From contig CM066923.1 of assembly GCA_033964015.1 (NCBI GenBank), positions 22,059,739 through 22,123,738 on the forward strand: a stretch of DNA of 64,000 nt. Reading direction: 5' to 3'. Under the pieces are notes generated by a model. The model saw nothing but the letters and a program-made list of their open reading frames with translations. It was not told the DNA's origin and ran no database searches. Below are positions 44,700 to 56,029 of this stretch, one piece after another. Numbering within the stretch: position 1 is the first letter of the stretch; every line of letters begins with the position of its first letter. Position numbers and translations under genes: made by a program. Origin of the DNA: Scolanthus callimorphus (Eukaryota; Cnidaria; Anthozoa; Actiniaria; Edwardsiidae).

Positions 44700-45379
44700 C
44701 TGACCGGATCGACCGGATTAGTGCCGAATAACACTACAGCATAGGCTTTTTACACAATGCTGCACGTTTTACACACCAACATCTCCAAAGCGGAAATAAT
44801 TGAACAATGTTAATTTAGGCAGATATGACTGATTGATTACGAAGATCACACGAGATAGCCCCCAAAATAAACACCTGAGCTGAGCCCGCTACCCACGAGT
44901 GAGACGTATAATTATTTTAGTCACGAAAATTGAATGAATTCGGTGCTCTTAGAAAGGTTTTTTAGTACCTTTTTCCAAATAAATTAAGAGTATCCGGAGT
45001 TTGTGTGTGCCAATCAGAAATCTTGATAGTTAGCGAAATCACATGACCTTTATGACCATCTACAAATCAAGCGTGACATGGAATGAGACCAGGGATTATT
45101 ATTGCTCACGAACAACCCTAAAACGTATTCCCGCTTAAAAAAAAACTGTTCCCAGTGCGAGTCGGGAGGATTGTCTCGAAAATGGATTGTCTCTTCAAAT
45201 GCAAACGTTAACATATTTCAGTACTACAGCATGTCAACCTTAAAACAAGCTACGACAATGCTTTACCCAATTTATAACCGCACAACAAGCTCAGCTCCTT
45301 ACTTATTCGCGTTCAGAACAGTACATGTTACACCGCCATACAGGCGAAAATACAGAATAAACCGAAATAAACGGAACTT
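44700..45379. other. No gene recognised
   Basis: Unique-looking sequence between the two duplicated segments. It has a 135-codon plus-strand frame from 45,102 without recognisable domains. Confidence 0.35.
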
Positions 45380-45660
45380 GCACGACAGATTTCATTCCGA
45401 TAGGTCCATCTTCTGCATCTTTTTCTGCGCCATAAAATATATTAAGCAAGTACTCGGAGTACTGTACAATTCTCATACTGGTAATTTCCCTCAAAAACGT
45501 TCCCAATAGACCGACTGGTCTTTTTATTCCCCATTCTCTCCATCCTCTCAATCTGGCTGGCACGCCCCACACGGAAATCAGCAAATCCACTTTTTGTAAA
45601 CTTGTGATTTTGTGTTTGTGGCTAGCGTGGGTAAATAAAACTTTATGTATGTATGTATTC
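45380..45660 (+). mobile_element. LINE 3' end (probable)
   Basis: It ends in GGTAAATAAAACTTTATGTATG with three or four TATG units, the usual look of a non-LTR element 3' tail. The upstream limit is uncertain, and no RT is present. Confidence 0.4.
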
Positions 45661-45799
45661 ACACCAAAAGCATGTTTACTTAAACGAGGCTTTTCTTTGC
45701 CCACAACACGGGAAGTTTCTTACTGCGATAAACTCTCAGAACTCTTACTAGCTAAATGCGTAGTTTATTCAGTTCTACTTATTGCAATGTTGCCACAGG

Positions 45800-46930
45800 C
45801 AATACCGAGTCTCGTCGAGCCTCCAAGCCCCTTGTTCCCCGCGAGCCCAAGCTTTTTCCGAGCTGCGACGAGCCTCGCATTTTTTTTTTCAACGAGCCCG
45901 CAGCTTTCAAAGCCACACTGCAGACACTGCTTTGGAGCTACCAAAAAATTCAATTTCGAGTTCTACTCTCTATCAGCTTCGCGTTTTACAAGGGCCATTT
46001 TGTACCCTAACGAGTGAAACATTAGAGAAAACTACCCTTGGGTTTTGATTACAACTTTAGCTTACACTTACACACAAGGTTATCCTGATCCCTACCCCTG
46101 GGTTTACGAAAGGATGAAGAAAAGACGCGCGCGAAGTTCAATTGCCCACCAAGGACTGCAAGTCCCTTCTCATAATTTTGGAACCGTTTCGCAGAAAATT
46201 AGGCTGTTCCCCTCCCCATTGCTTTCGTGAGCCGATATCAAAAGATCTGTGGATTCGACTCTTTGCCGCCCCGAATGGCAGTATTTTGTCCTTTTTATTG
46301 AATAGATAATTGGCCTGTCATCACCACGCAAGGCTATGGGAATGCCGTCACGTGAAATAAATATCGAGAGAGGCCACACGAGATCGGGTTTGGCATAACA
46401 AAAATAAACAGTTGGACAAGGAATGCAGGCCGCTAGGATGCATGGCATGTTTCATTTGACATTTGATAAGATAGCGAGATCACGAAACCATATAAGAGAG
46501 AAAGTAATCCTTAGGCAAAGAAAATTAGAAAAAAAAACAGAAAAGTTTCAATTCAAACAATATTCTAGACGCATATCTGGAGTGATTGGCTCCCACACCC
46601 ACTAAGTATCAGTGATGGATAGTGAGAGCGAAAAGAAGTTACGTGAACAAATACTAAAACCTTCTAAAACCACAAAATTCATTCAATGTTTGTGTGAATC
46701 TTAAGGTACAATGCTAGTTGGATTATACTAAAACAATTAGACTATCCGTTTTGTTTTGTATGGGTCAAATAGTCGACGGGCAACTTGCACACGGGTAACA
46801 CTTGAATGCCAACGAGTAGAAGAAAAACGCAGAAGAAAAGAACATAGTCCAGCTCAATTAGCGCGATCCTAGCGTGCCTGGGTCAGCTAGATAGAGAAAA
46901 GGCACCGTAAATTCAAAAACGCCTCACAGG
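45800..46930. repeat. Segmental duplication, copy B (pre-insertion state)
   Basis: Shorter paralogue of 42,140-44,700. It retains the empty sites for the elements at 42,471 and 43,407. It also carries some sequence missing from A (about 46,030-46,090). Confidence 0.85.
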
Positions 46931-47169
46931 ACTCGTGCCGGAGTTCAAATTATTTCTCTCGGGTTGTGCTTAGGGGATTTTTAGTTTACTATACTAGTTT
47001 ATAAAAGGAATTCAATTCTGAAAAAAAAATTTTTGCCATAATGAAACACCTTGCCCGGTTCTATGGCTAAACGGTCAAACATGATAATCTGCAACGTTAG
47101 TGAGCGGAAATATAGCTAGGAGGGGCATCAACGTTATAAAATGCATACACCCATACAGTAGACACTTAC
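46931..47169. other. No feature recognised
   Basis: Short AT-rich interval downstream of the predicted minus-strand exons. Further exons of that gene could lie here, but none is supported. Confidence 0.35.
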
Positions 47170-48661
47170 CTGAAGCTTTAAGTTGAAATTCTTGCTTGAT
47201 TGCCGATTTCTTCGCTGCCAACTTGATTTGCTTTCCTATGGTAGTTTGATGTGAATATATATAGTTAGATTTCAAGTTACATTAATAGAAGAATAAGCAT
47301 TGAAGAATATACGTACCGTGAGCGCTGACAATCCAAGGAAACTGATTAAACTCGAAAAAAGTACTAGACGGCTCCGCGAATCTCGTAGCTCGATCACGAC
47401 CTGCAACACTGGTTTGCGCGCGTGTATTGTTTGTCAGTTATGTCATGACAGTACACTGCCGCCGATATTCCTTACATGTAGCACTGTGAGATGCCATTGG
47501 CTAAAAGATCATGTTCCAAGATCCAGAGGCGCCCGCGAGCAGCAGCGGGGATCCTCGGGCAGCTCGAGCGAGTATCCAAGCTAATGGTAGCTCGTTTTGC
47601 GTATTTTCATTTCCGAGAGAATCCTATACCATAGTATATTGAAATTGCCAGCTAGGAAGTAAATATTAGGAACGGCTATTTGGTGTAAATAAAACAGTAA
47701 CATACACACATCGATGTGCGTTATGTTAGTATTTTATTTTTACTTATCTTGTGTAACGGCTTCGATGATATACTCTGTGATTTTGTTCGAAAACCGAACT
47801 CACAGCAAAGCTTGTTGCAACGATTAGTGTTCGGTTGATTTTTTGTTCGGACTTATTTGATTGATAACGCCGGGAAAATGTTTCTTAAAACGATTTTTTT
47901 CAAGAAAGGATCCTGAAAGGGGACACTTCCCTATTAAGGGGTGGGGACGGTGGTGCTCGTCGAGAAATTTCGAATTTACCCCTAATAGGTACCAAAAGGG
48001 CGCAACGCGAGGCTACTTTTTATCTCCCTGCATTTTCTTTTACTTTAAATGTTTTCTTGTGTTTTTCAAACGCAAAAGTATCTGCACACAAATGTCATTT
48101 CTCTGTCGCGCATGTGTGAGAAAATGGCGTGAGCTTGGAGAAACTTGTCGATCAAGTTTGTGCGCGAGCAAGAATAGGCAATTTATCTGCTGTACAACTT
48201 ACACAAAATTGACGCCATTCTTGTAAAACCAGCCAAACCAGTCAAGTTCGTCCACGATCCTGGACGAGGTTGTGACATTTGTGTGTACAGAGGCCACTTC
48301 AAGAAGTGGGTTGTGACGTAACACTTGAGCGATTGGCGTTGGCGAGCCGAGCCTGTAGTTTCAAAACTTTTACTTTTAGAAAAAAAGTAACATGTTTTAG
48401 GCAAAATCATTTATTGAGAAGTTAATATTACTTGGATAGACATTTGACAAAGCAAATTGAATTCACACTAAAGCATGAAACTTGTAAAATAACATTGTTT
48501 TCGCTTCTTTACCTGAGCTGATTTCGGCACACACCAGTTCGACAGTCACAAGTGAGTCTCGTTTTGTAAATCTTAACTAATTCTGCCTCTGGATCCTCGA
48601 GTATTAAATGTTTGACAAGCCCAGGAGGTGCAAATAGGTGGCTTCCTTTCTTCTTTGCCAT
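47170..48661 (-). CDS. Predicted three exons of an unrecognised gene
   Basis: Exon 48661-48513 begins with ATG in good context (MAKKKGSHLFAPPGLVKHL), includes CDCRTGVC and ends at AATCAGCTCAG/GTAAAG (phase 2). Exon 47400-47317 (acceptor CAGTGTTGCAG; RDRATRFAEPSSTFFEFNQF...; donor CACG/GTACGT) joins in phase 1 to exon 47235-47170 (acceptor ACTACCATAG; KQIKLAAKKSAIKQEFQLKA; donor TTCAG/GTAAGT). The last two fit each other exactly. The first has the wrong phase to join them directly, so an exon is missing between. No family recognised. The product would be basic. Confidence 0.45.
48100..48330 (+). other. Unassigned short plus-strand frames
   Basis: A frame ending VHDPGRGCDICVYRGHFKKW then stop (to about 48,330) looks protein-like but has a stop just upstream and no clear acceptor. 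Recorded only as a possible degraded coding fragment. Confidence 0.2.
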
Positions 48662-49329
48662 GTTTGCCGTAAATAAAGCGTTCAAATCTGTCAAATTCGC
48701 TCTTCGCTGCTAAAGCATCAACATTACACATGCCATAGTTCCGCTGCCAAATATGCAAGTTCTTGCTCGGGAGAGATTTTGTTTCGGCTTCATAGACGAA
48801 GAAACTCGGCCAACACAAATATGTAAAGCAACGGCTTCTGTACTAAAGTCTGTTGTTCGCCTTCTGTCATAATTATTTTGTGTTTTGAATGGAAGATTAG
48901 GCTCCATTTTAAGCCACAAATGTCATTTTAAAACCATTTCGCTTGCCGCCATCTCAGAAAACTTGCAGTCCAATCAGAGTGATCAGAGATTGACAAATCA
49001 TGCGATAGAAGAAGCGCTCTGATTGGCTGATGCAGCCTTTTCATCCGTATGGAGAATTAAGATTCTCATCTGCTTCAAAAACTTACTATCTATATTCCAA
49101 GCGCATTTTATTTTTGTAGATAATTATTTTATAAAACAAATAAAACACAGTTCCCATGACTGCACAGGAATGCAAACCGAGATGTGGTTGGGAGAATTCG
49201 AGAGCAGATCAGTGGAAACACGAGCCGCAGGCGAGTGTTTGCACCTGCTCCGAGAATTAATTAAGCATTTGGTAGCGAAACACAGCGACCATAGCACAAG
49301 TCTGTTACGAATAGTATCGTGAGCGTTTG

Positions 49330-49880
49330 AGGCCCGCACAGTTACCAACAGGTATCAACCTCACTTGAAGCAATCTCTGGGTAAAAGATTGTAATCTTGA
49401 CAGACCGTGAGCCAATCAGAGATCAGGCTACAATCAAATCATTAAAACATCCTCTACTAGAAACACCAATCACAAATAACCTACCATGTTCCATGTTGTC
49501 CGCGCCGCCCGGAGAGAGCTCCCTTGAGCCGCGTTGTTATCGAACAAACAACAAGTGGATAAAAATTATAGGTAAAGAAACCGAAAATAAAAACTTAGAG
49601 GTACTTTCACAAATGTAATATTGGGTAACAGCTAACCTGTTGCCCATGGTAGGTTTACGGAACATGCGATTTGCCAACTTTGTCACTGTGAAATTTCACA
49701 ATCAATTTGCAGACTTAAATATGAAAATCCGCGAAGTAGGTATTCTGCTAAAGCTGGATCCTGAAAAACGGACCCGTCAACCAGTTTAAATTTCAACAAT
49801 AAGGTCAACACGTACAGCTTATTATTTAATTCCGATATTTCGAATCGGTCATTGTTCGAGTCTTAACAATTTGGGAATGT
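49330..49880. other. No gene recognised
   Basis: No supported exon or repeat. A short patch of GC-richer sequence at about 49,500. Confidence 0.35.
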
Positions 49881-50560
49881 TCCCCCCAGGATACTAATTT
49901 TTCCCAGTAAAAAAAGTATTTACTGAAAGCATTCTAATCAAAAAAACGTTTCCCAACAAAGAAATAAATCTCTGATTATTAAATGCAAATAAACGTTTCC
50001 CAGGATGCTCAATTTTTTCTAACTAAAAAATGAAGTTTCTGAAATCGGAATTTTCTGGCAATGTTTCCCCCATGATACTAATTTTTCCCAGCAGTAAAAG
50101 TGTATTTACTGAAAGCATTCTAATCAAAAAAACGTTTCCCAGGAAAAAAATGAAATCTCTGATTATTATCTGCAAAAAAAAAAAAACGTTTCCCAGGATG
50201 CTCAATTTTTTCTAACTAAAAATGAAATTTTCTGCAAACATTATTCTCTTATTAATAAAATAACGTTCTTGTCAATCAAAAAACGTTTCCCAGGCTCCAA
50301 GGCAACGTTTCTCCCTGGATGCTCAATTTAATATTTTTCTAACACCAAAAACGAAAAAAATATTAACAATTAATATTAGCAATTAACTGAAAATATTACA
50401 TTATTCTCAAAAACAACGTTTCCCAGGATGCTCATTTAAAAAAAAGAAGCTTCCACCATGTTTTCACAAAACAAATGGCTTATTTTACAAAAAATACAAA
50501 AATCCTCTCCCAGGAGGCTCACATTTTTCCAACCAAAAGAAAAGATTCCCTACAGCACAG
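49881..50560 (+). repeat. Degenerate repeat of TTTCCCAGGATGCTCA
   Basis: The word CGTTTCCCAGGATGCTCAAT occurs about nine times at 60-120 bp spacing in A/T-rich spacer. One 140-bp piece (about 49,875-50,020) is closely repeated at 50,065-50,215. Related words occur at 13,270-13,480. It lies directly upstream of the hammerhead ribozyme. Confidence 0.75.
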
Positions 50561-50700
50561 TCCTAATTCTTAAATTCTCAAATTCTAAAAAAAATTTTGC
50601 CAGGAGAAATACCTTCTGAGAACAGATATTTCTGAGAACACATGCCATTGGCTACTTCTGAGTGGAGGCATACTAGCCGCCGCTGACCAAATACCCCTAT

Positions 50701-50746
50701 GCCATGCTGATGAGTCCTAACAAGGACGAAACAGCTGTACATGGTT
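50701..50746 (+). ncRNA. Type I hammerhead ribozyme
   Basis: The core matches the consensus: CTGATGA at 50,707-50,713, stem II GTCC/GGAC with loop TAACAA, GAAA at 50,728-50,731, a tiny stem III CAGCTG, U at 50,738 and the cleavage-site base A at 50,739. Stem I pairs CCATG (50,702-50,706) with CATGG (50,740-50,744). All invariant core bases are present. Such ribozymes with very short stem III are linked to Penelope-like retroelements and retrozymes in animals, where they self-cleave transcripts. Confidence 0.9.
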
Positions 50747-51007
50747 GCCGAACTGCACGGGTAATAGACTGTGCTAGCGTTCCGTCTTGGCCAGACTGGT
50801 GCCGATGTGTGTATGCTAGTGTTTTACACTTTATAAAATTATGACCTTCCCTAAATGGGTGCCCCCAAAATGTGGCACTCCCCCCAAATTTACCCCCCCC
50901 CCCCCAAAAAAAAAATAATAATAATAATGACCACTCACTAAGTGTACTAATAGTACGCCTGATTTTTCCAGATCAATATTGGACCTTATAGGACTTCCTG
51001 GGTTAAC
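50747..51007. other. Sequence downstream of the ribozyme
   Basis: It includes GCTAGTGTTTTACACTTTAT, which is also present at about 12,440-12,460, and a short C/A homopolymer patch. It may be the remainder of the ribozyme-bearing retroelement. No RT was seen. Confidence 0.35.
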
Positions 51008-51061
51008 AGACGCCCACTTAAAATCAAACGATTAAAATCGTTTGATTTTGAGTGGGCGTCT
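51008..51061. repeat. 54-bp perfect-arm hairpin
   Basis: AGACGCCCACTTAAAATCAAACGATT pairs with the following half around the centre of AATCAAACGATT/AATCGTTTGATT, with one mismatch. It could be a foldback element, or a terminator-like structure by chance. Confidence 0.75.
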
Positions 51062-51235
51062 TTGAAACTCAGGCTATATTACACTGAGTCATGGGTCGTG
51101 ATTTAGGGAGTGGATTATTTTGTTTTCCCTGGTGTTTGCCCAAAACCGGAAAACGCGTCACGTGTTAGCGACGCAACACTAAGAAAGTCCTGTATCAAAG
51201 TGCGGCACGTTTGCAGGGGACTTTTGATGGAGCTG

Positions 51236-52865
51236 AGACTTTTCCCCGTTTGCCTGTTTTCCTTGTTTGCCTGTTTTCCTTGTTTGCCCTGTTTGCCTGT
51301 TTTCCCTGTCTCCCCCATTTCCTTGTTTGCCTGTTTTCCCTGTTTGCCCGTTTTCCCTGTTTGCCTGTTTTCCTTGTTTGCCTGTTTTCCTTGTTTGCCC
51401 TGTTTGCCTGTTTTCCCTGTCTCCCCCATTTTCTTGTTTGCCTGTTTTTCCTGTTTGCCCGTTTTCCTTGTTTGCCTGTTTTACCTGTTTGCCCATTTCC
51501 CTGTTTGCCCGTTTTCCCTGTTTGCCCGTTTTCCCTGTCTCCCCGTTTTCCTTGTTTGCCTGTTTTCCTTGTTTGCCTGTTTTCCTTGTTTGCCTGTTTT
51601 CCTTGTTTGCCCTGTTTGCCTGTTTTCCTTGTTTGCCCTGTTTGCCCGTTTGCCCTGTTTGCCCGTTTTCCCTGTTTTCCCTGTTTGCCCGTTTTCCCTG
51701 TTTGCCTGTTTTCCTTGTTTGCCTGTTTTCCTTGGTTGCCCTGTTTGCCTGTTTTCCCTGTCTCCCCCGTTTGCCCTGTTTGCCTGTTTTCCCTGTTTGC
51801 CCGTTTTCCCTGTTTGCCTGTTTGCCCGTTTTCCCTGTTTGCCCGTTTTCCCTGTTTGCCCGTTTTCCTTGTTTGCCCGTTTGCCCGTTTGCCCGTTTGC
51901 CCTGTTTGCCCGTTTTCCCTGTTTGCCCGTTTTCCCTGTTTGCCTGTTTTCCTTGTTTGCCTGTTTTCCTTGGTTGCCCTGTTTGCCTGTTTTCCCTGTC
52001 TCCCCCGTTTGCCCTGTTTGCCTGTTTTCCCTGTCTCCCCCGTTTGCCCTGTTTGCCTGTTTTCCCTGTCTCCCCCGTTTGCCCTGTTTGCCTGTTTTCC
52101 CTGTTTGCCCGTTTTCCCTGTTTGCCTGTTTTCCCTGTCTCCCCCGTTTGCCCTGTTTGCCTGTTTTCCCTGTTTGCCCGTTTTCCCTGTTTGCCTGTTT
52201 TCCTTGTTTGCCTGTTTTCCTTGTTTGCCCTGTTTGCCTGTTTTCCCTGTCTCCCCCGTTTTCCCTGTTTGCCTGTTTGCCCGTTTTCCCTGTTTGCCCG
52301 TTTTCCCTGTTTGCCCGTTTTCCTTGTTTGCCCTGTTTGCCCGTTTTCCCTGTTTGCCTGTTTTCCTTGTTTGCCTGTTTTCCTTGTTTGCCCTGTTTGC
52401 CTGTTTTCCCTGTCTCCCCCATTTCCTTGTTTGCCTGTTTTCCCTGTTTGCCCGTTTTCCCTGTTTTCCTTGTTTGCCTGTTTTCCCTGTTTTCCTTGTT
52501 TGCCTGTTTTCCCTGTTTGCCCGTTTTCCCTGTTTTCCTTGTTTGCCTGTTTTCCTTGTTTGCCCTGTTTGCCTGTTTGCCCTGTCTCCCCCATTTCCTT
52601 GTTTTCCCTGTTTGCCCGTTTTCCCTGTTTGCCTGTTTTCCTTGTTTGCCTGTTTTCCCTGTTTCCCCATTTTCTTGTTTGCCTGTTTTCCCTGTTTGCC
52701 CGTTTTCCTTGTTTGCCTGTTTTCCTTGTTTGCCTGTTTTCCTTGTCTCCTCGTTTGCCTGTTTTCCTTGTTTGCCTGTTTTCCTTGTTTGCCCTGTTTG
52801 CCCGTTTTCTCTGTTTGCCCTGTTTGACCTGTTTGCCCGTTTTCCCTGTTTGCATGTTTTCCTTG
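51236..52865. repeat. 1.6-kb minisatellite of TGTTTGCC and TGTTTTCC
   Basis: The array is built from two 8-bp words, TGTTTGCC and TGTTTTCC, with variants (CTGTCTCCCC, CCCGTTTTCC), mostly alternating in units of 15-17 bp. Because no stop codon can be formed, frames on both strands stay open for over 500 codons. Translations are F/P/C/L-rich or K/Q/G/N-rich gibberish. There is no gene evidence. Confidence 0.95.
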
Positions 52866-53063
52866 CGCTGACTGGAACTTAGTCTGGCACTTCTTACTCT
52901 CGTGAAAAACACGAGCGTGGTCCACACTGAAAGAACACACAATTACTTCATCCCTAAACCGTGACTGGTATATCCCTATGTTGCCTCCTAAGTGCTAAGA
53001 TGTCAAGGAACAAAAATTCAAATAATTAACATAATTTGACTTCCGCCCGGCGCTGTTGCAAAA

Positions 53064-53381
53064 TGTCATCCTCCAGAAGGAGGGATCGAGAGGGACTAGT
53101 TCCGAAGGTAACTTCGGAAATCGTCGGAAAACAACATGGCGGCCTACGGTCCTCTCGCTACTTTACACTATTTTGCTGATTTATATGGAGTGTGTTGGCT
53201 AAGAATCAAGGAGAACCAACTGAGATATTGCATTTATGTCCAATCGTTTATGTGTATAATTAAGATTTGCCAATTTGAGCCAGATTCATCAGCAGAAGGA
53301 TTTTACATGTATAAAGATAAAGCGACATCCGTCAAAAGGAGGTTTGGTAGAAAATGGCATCTTCCACAAGGAGGTTCTCAC
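53064..53381 (+). mobile_element. Left terminal inverted repeat of a 6.2-kb element
   Basis: It matches 58,947-59,275 in inverse orientation over about 320 bp with a few differences. It starts TGTCATCCTCCAGAAGGAGG and contains further copies of the CATCnTnCnnAAGGAGG word (CATCCGTCAAAAGGAGG, CATCTTCCACAAGGAGG). It encodes an open frame of about 80 codons (MAAYGPLATLHYFADLYG...) that is conserved in both arms but simply reflects the shared sequence. Confidence 0.9.
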
Positions 53382-53636
53382 TTCTTTAAATACCACCTTT
53401 CAAGGTAAAGATCCAACTTGAAAACCACGCTTTGCCTGATAAAGGGAGAGAGAGCAACTCTTATTACCGCTTTAAACCTTTGAAATGATTATTTCTACCC
53501 ATAATTTTGAGGAAAACTTTTTGTGCACAAGACTTTGCTTCGTGTTTTCATGAGCTGACAACTTCATAATATAACATCATACTTCATATTCTCAAGGCAA
53601 CAATTCAGGGTTAAAGTGCCTTATAATGTGAAAATC

Positions 53637-53985
53637 GCCGGGGGGGGGGGGGACTCCCATATTTTGGGGCGGGGTGCTTGTCAAACCTTTTAGGGTTTAA
53701 AATCAGGCCTCTGGTACCTTTTAAGGGGTAAAATTAAAAAACTTGCAATAGTTACCTGTTAGAGGTCCGTTCTATAGCAAATCACACTTGTTGGTAGCCT
53801 GAATTTCAGACACATTTTCCCTCGTAAAAAATATGAGAGAAAATTATGAGGGAAAATAATATGTCTTCTTGGTACCTTTTAGGTCAAAATCAACTAAGCG
53901 ATGCCATTTTAGGTACCTTTCAGGGGTAGAATTGAAAGTTCCTGACGAGCACCCCTGCCCCAAAAATTGGGGAGTCTCATCGACA
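53637..53985. mobile_element. Degraded MITE with GGGGTGCTTGTCA arms
   Basis: GGACTCCCATATTTTGGGGC with GGGGTGCTTGTC at the left is inverted at the right (GACGAGCACCCC, then AAAAATTGGGGAGTC). It is related in design to the 56,030 element (GGGGTGCTCGTCG). The outer G-run survives only on the left. Confidence 0.65.
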
Positions 53986-54181
53986 ACTTTTCTCAAAATC
54001 ACACATTCACATGACTAAAAAAAGATCAATTTAATGATCTTTCTTTCATACATAGATGCCATTCAGCCGCTTAACAAATTATTGGCGATTGTTTTAGGAC
54101 TAGGTAAAATAACTAGTTCAAGTTGTGTAGCCGGTTGCATTGAATTTGGTCAAAACAAACTTACTTTTTACTTGTGTGTGT

Positions 54182-54227
<46 letters not shown>

Positions 54228-54245
54228 TGGGGGGGGGGGGGGGGG
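54182..54245 (+). repeat. Poly-G tract of about 60 bases
   Basis: Sixty or so G's interrupted only by AT or a single A. The true length is uncertain because long-read and short-read methods both miscount such runs. It could form G-quadruplex structures. It also produces a glycine or proline run in open frames, which is not evidence of coding. Confidence 0.95.
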
Positions 54246-54459
54246 TAATGGACATTTTCTGAACCACACATTGTATCCCATGGTGCATAAAATCATGTTG
54301 CTTCCATGTTATAGCCACTCAATAGATTCAGTCAGCCTCAACATGTTGTCTATGGATACCAAGTTGGGTGATTTTTAGCCTAGCCTCCGAAAAGATGAAA
54401 CGTTGTTATCGTTCGGCAATGGTGAGAATTTCCATTGAAGAAAAATGTTTTTTTAATCT

Positions 54460-55950
54460 CCTTTTTAGGATGACATGATAAAAACTGTTACAAAACAACA
54501 GCCTCCTTCTGAAGGATGACATGATAAAAATAAAAGCACAGCCCCCTTCTGAAGGATGACACAATAAAAAGTTTTCAATTCACAGCCTCCTTGTGGAGGA
54601 TGACACAATAAAAAGTTTTAAAATCACAGACTCCTTCTGAAAGATGACATGATAAAAAGTTTTAAAATCACAGCTTCCTTCTGAAGGATGACACAATAAA
54701 TATTTTAAAACTATAGCCTTCTGAAGGATGACACAATAAATGTTTTAAAATTATAGCCCCTTATGACACAATCAACGTTTTAAAATCATAGCCTCCTTCT
54801 GAAGGGTGCCACAATAAATGTTTTAAAATCACAGCCTCCTTCTGAAGGATGACATGATAAAAAGTTTTAAAATCACAGCCTCCTGAAGGATGACACAATA
54901 AATGTTTTAAAATCATAGCCTCCTTCTGAAGGATGACACAATAAATGTTTTAAAATCACAGCCTCCTTCTGAAGGATGACACTAAAATGTTTTAAAATCA
55001 CAGCCTCCTTCTGAAGGATGACATGGTAAAAAGTTTTAAAATCACAGCCTCTTCTGAAGGATGACAAAACAAATGTTTTAAAATCACAGCCTCCTTCTGA
55101 AGGATGACACTAAAATGTTTTAATATAAATCACAGCCTCCTTCTGAAGGATGACACTAAAATGTTTTAATATAAATCACAGCCTCCTTCTGAAGGATGAC
55201 ACAATAAATGTTTTAAAATCATAGCCTCCTTCTGAAGGATGACAATAAATATTTTAAAATCATAACCTCCTTCTGATGGATGACACAATAAATGTTCTAA
55301 TTTAAATCGCAGCCTCCTTCTGAAGGATGACATGATAAAAAATTATAAAACCACAGCTTCCTTCTGAAGGATGACCTGATAAAAAGTTTTAAAGTCGCAG
55401 CCTCCTTCTGAAGGATGACATGATAAAAAGTTTTAAAATCACAGCCTCCTGAAGGATGACACAATAAATGTTTAAAATCATAGCCTCCTTCTGAAGGATG
55501 ACACAATAAATGTTTTAAAATCATATCCTCCTTCTGAAGGATGACACTAAAATGTTTTAAAATCACAGCCTCCTTCTGAAGGATGACACTAAAATGTTTT
55601 AAAATCACAGCCTCCTTCTGAAGGATGACACTAAAATGTTTTAATATAAATCACAGCCTCCTTCTGAAGGATGACACTAAAATGTTTTAATATAAATCAC
55701 AGCCTCCTTCTGAAGGATGACACAATAAATGTTTTAAAATCATAGCCTCCTTCTGAAGGATGACACAATAAATATTTTAAAATCATAACCTCCTTCTGAT
55801 GGATGACACAATAAATGTTCTAATTTAAATCGCAGCCTCCTTCTGAAGGATGACCTGATAAAAAGTTTTAAAGTCGCAGCCCCCTTCTGAAGGATGACCT
55901 GATAAAAAGTTTTAAAGTCACAGCCTCCTTCTGAAGGATGAGCTGATAAA
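54460..55950. repeat. Satellite of about 45-50 bp units carrying CCTCCTTCTGAAGGATGACA
   Basis: Roughly thirty units of CAGCCTCCTTCTGAAGGATG followed by ACACAATAAATGTTTTAAAATCA or ACATGATAAAAAGTTTT variants. At least one block of about 500 bp (from about 55,100) is duplicated at about 55,620, so there is higher-order structure. The unit core equals the terminal sequence of the surrounding 6.2-kb element. Confidence 0.95.
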
Positions 55951-56029
55951 AGGGTATTATTTTTATTATTGAACACAACGTTTGCTTGTCTTTGACTCCT
56001 TGGTATGCTCATGTGCTATGTTATCAGCC

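Larger units (their letters stand above)
42140..44700. repeat. Segmental duplication, copy A (with insertions)
   Basis: It aligns with 45,800-46,930 from GAGTCTCGTCGAGCCTCC through GACTCTTTGCCGCCCCGAA, GGCCTGTCATCACCACGC and GATGGATAGTGAG to GGGTCAGCTAG near the end. Copy A is longer because it contains at least three insertions (42,471; 43,407; about 44,228). Neither copy has a convincing ORF. Confidence 0.85.

Noticed and set aside
51110..52942. Five overlapping open frames of 313-590 codons on both strands
   Set aside because: They are translations of an 8-bp-word minisatellite that cannot form stop codons. The frames contradict each other and have no unique sequence.
53136..53408. 90-codon frame MAAYGPLATLHYF..., with a homologue at 58,896-59,138
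   Set aside because: At first it looked like a duplicated gene; it is the terminal inverted repeat of one element, and the shared frame ends differ.
54034..54378. Frame with a long glycine (or proline) run
   Set aside because: The run is the poly-G tract; nothing else in the frame is protein-like.
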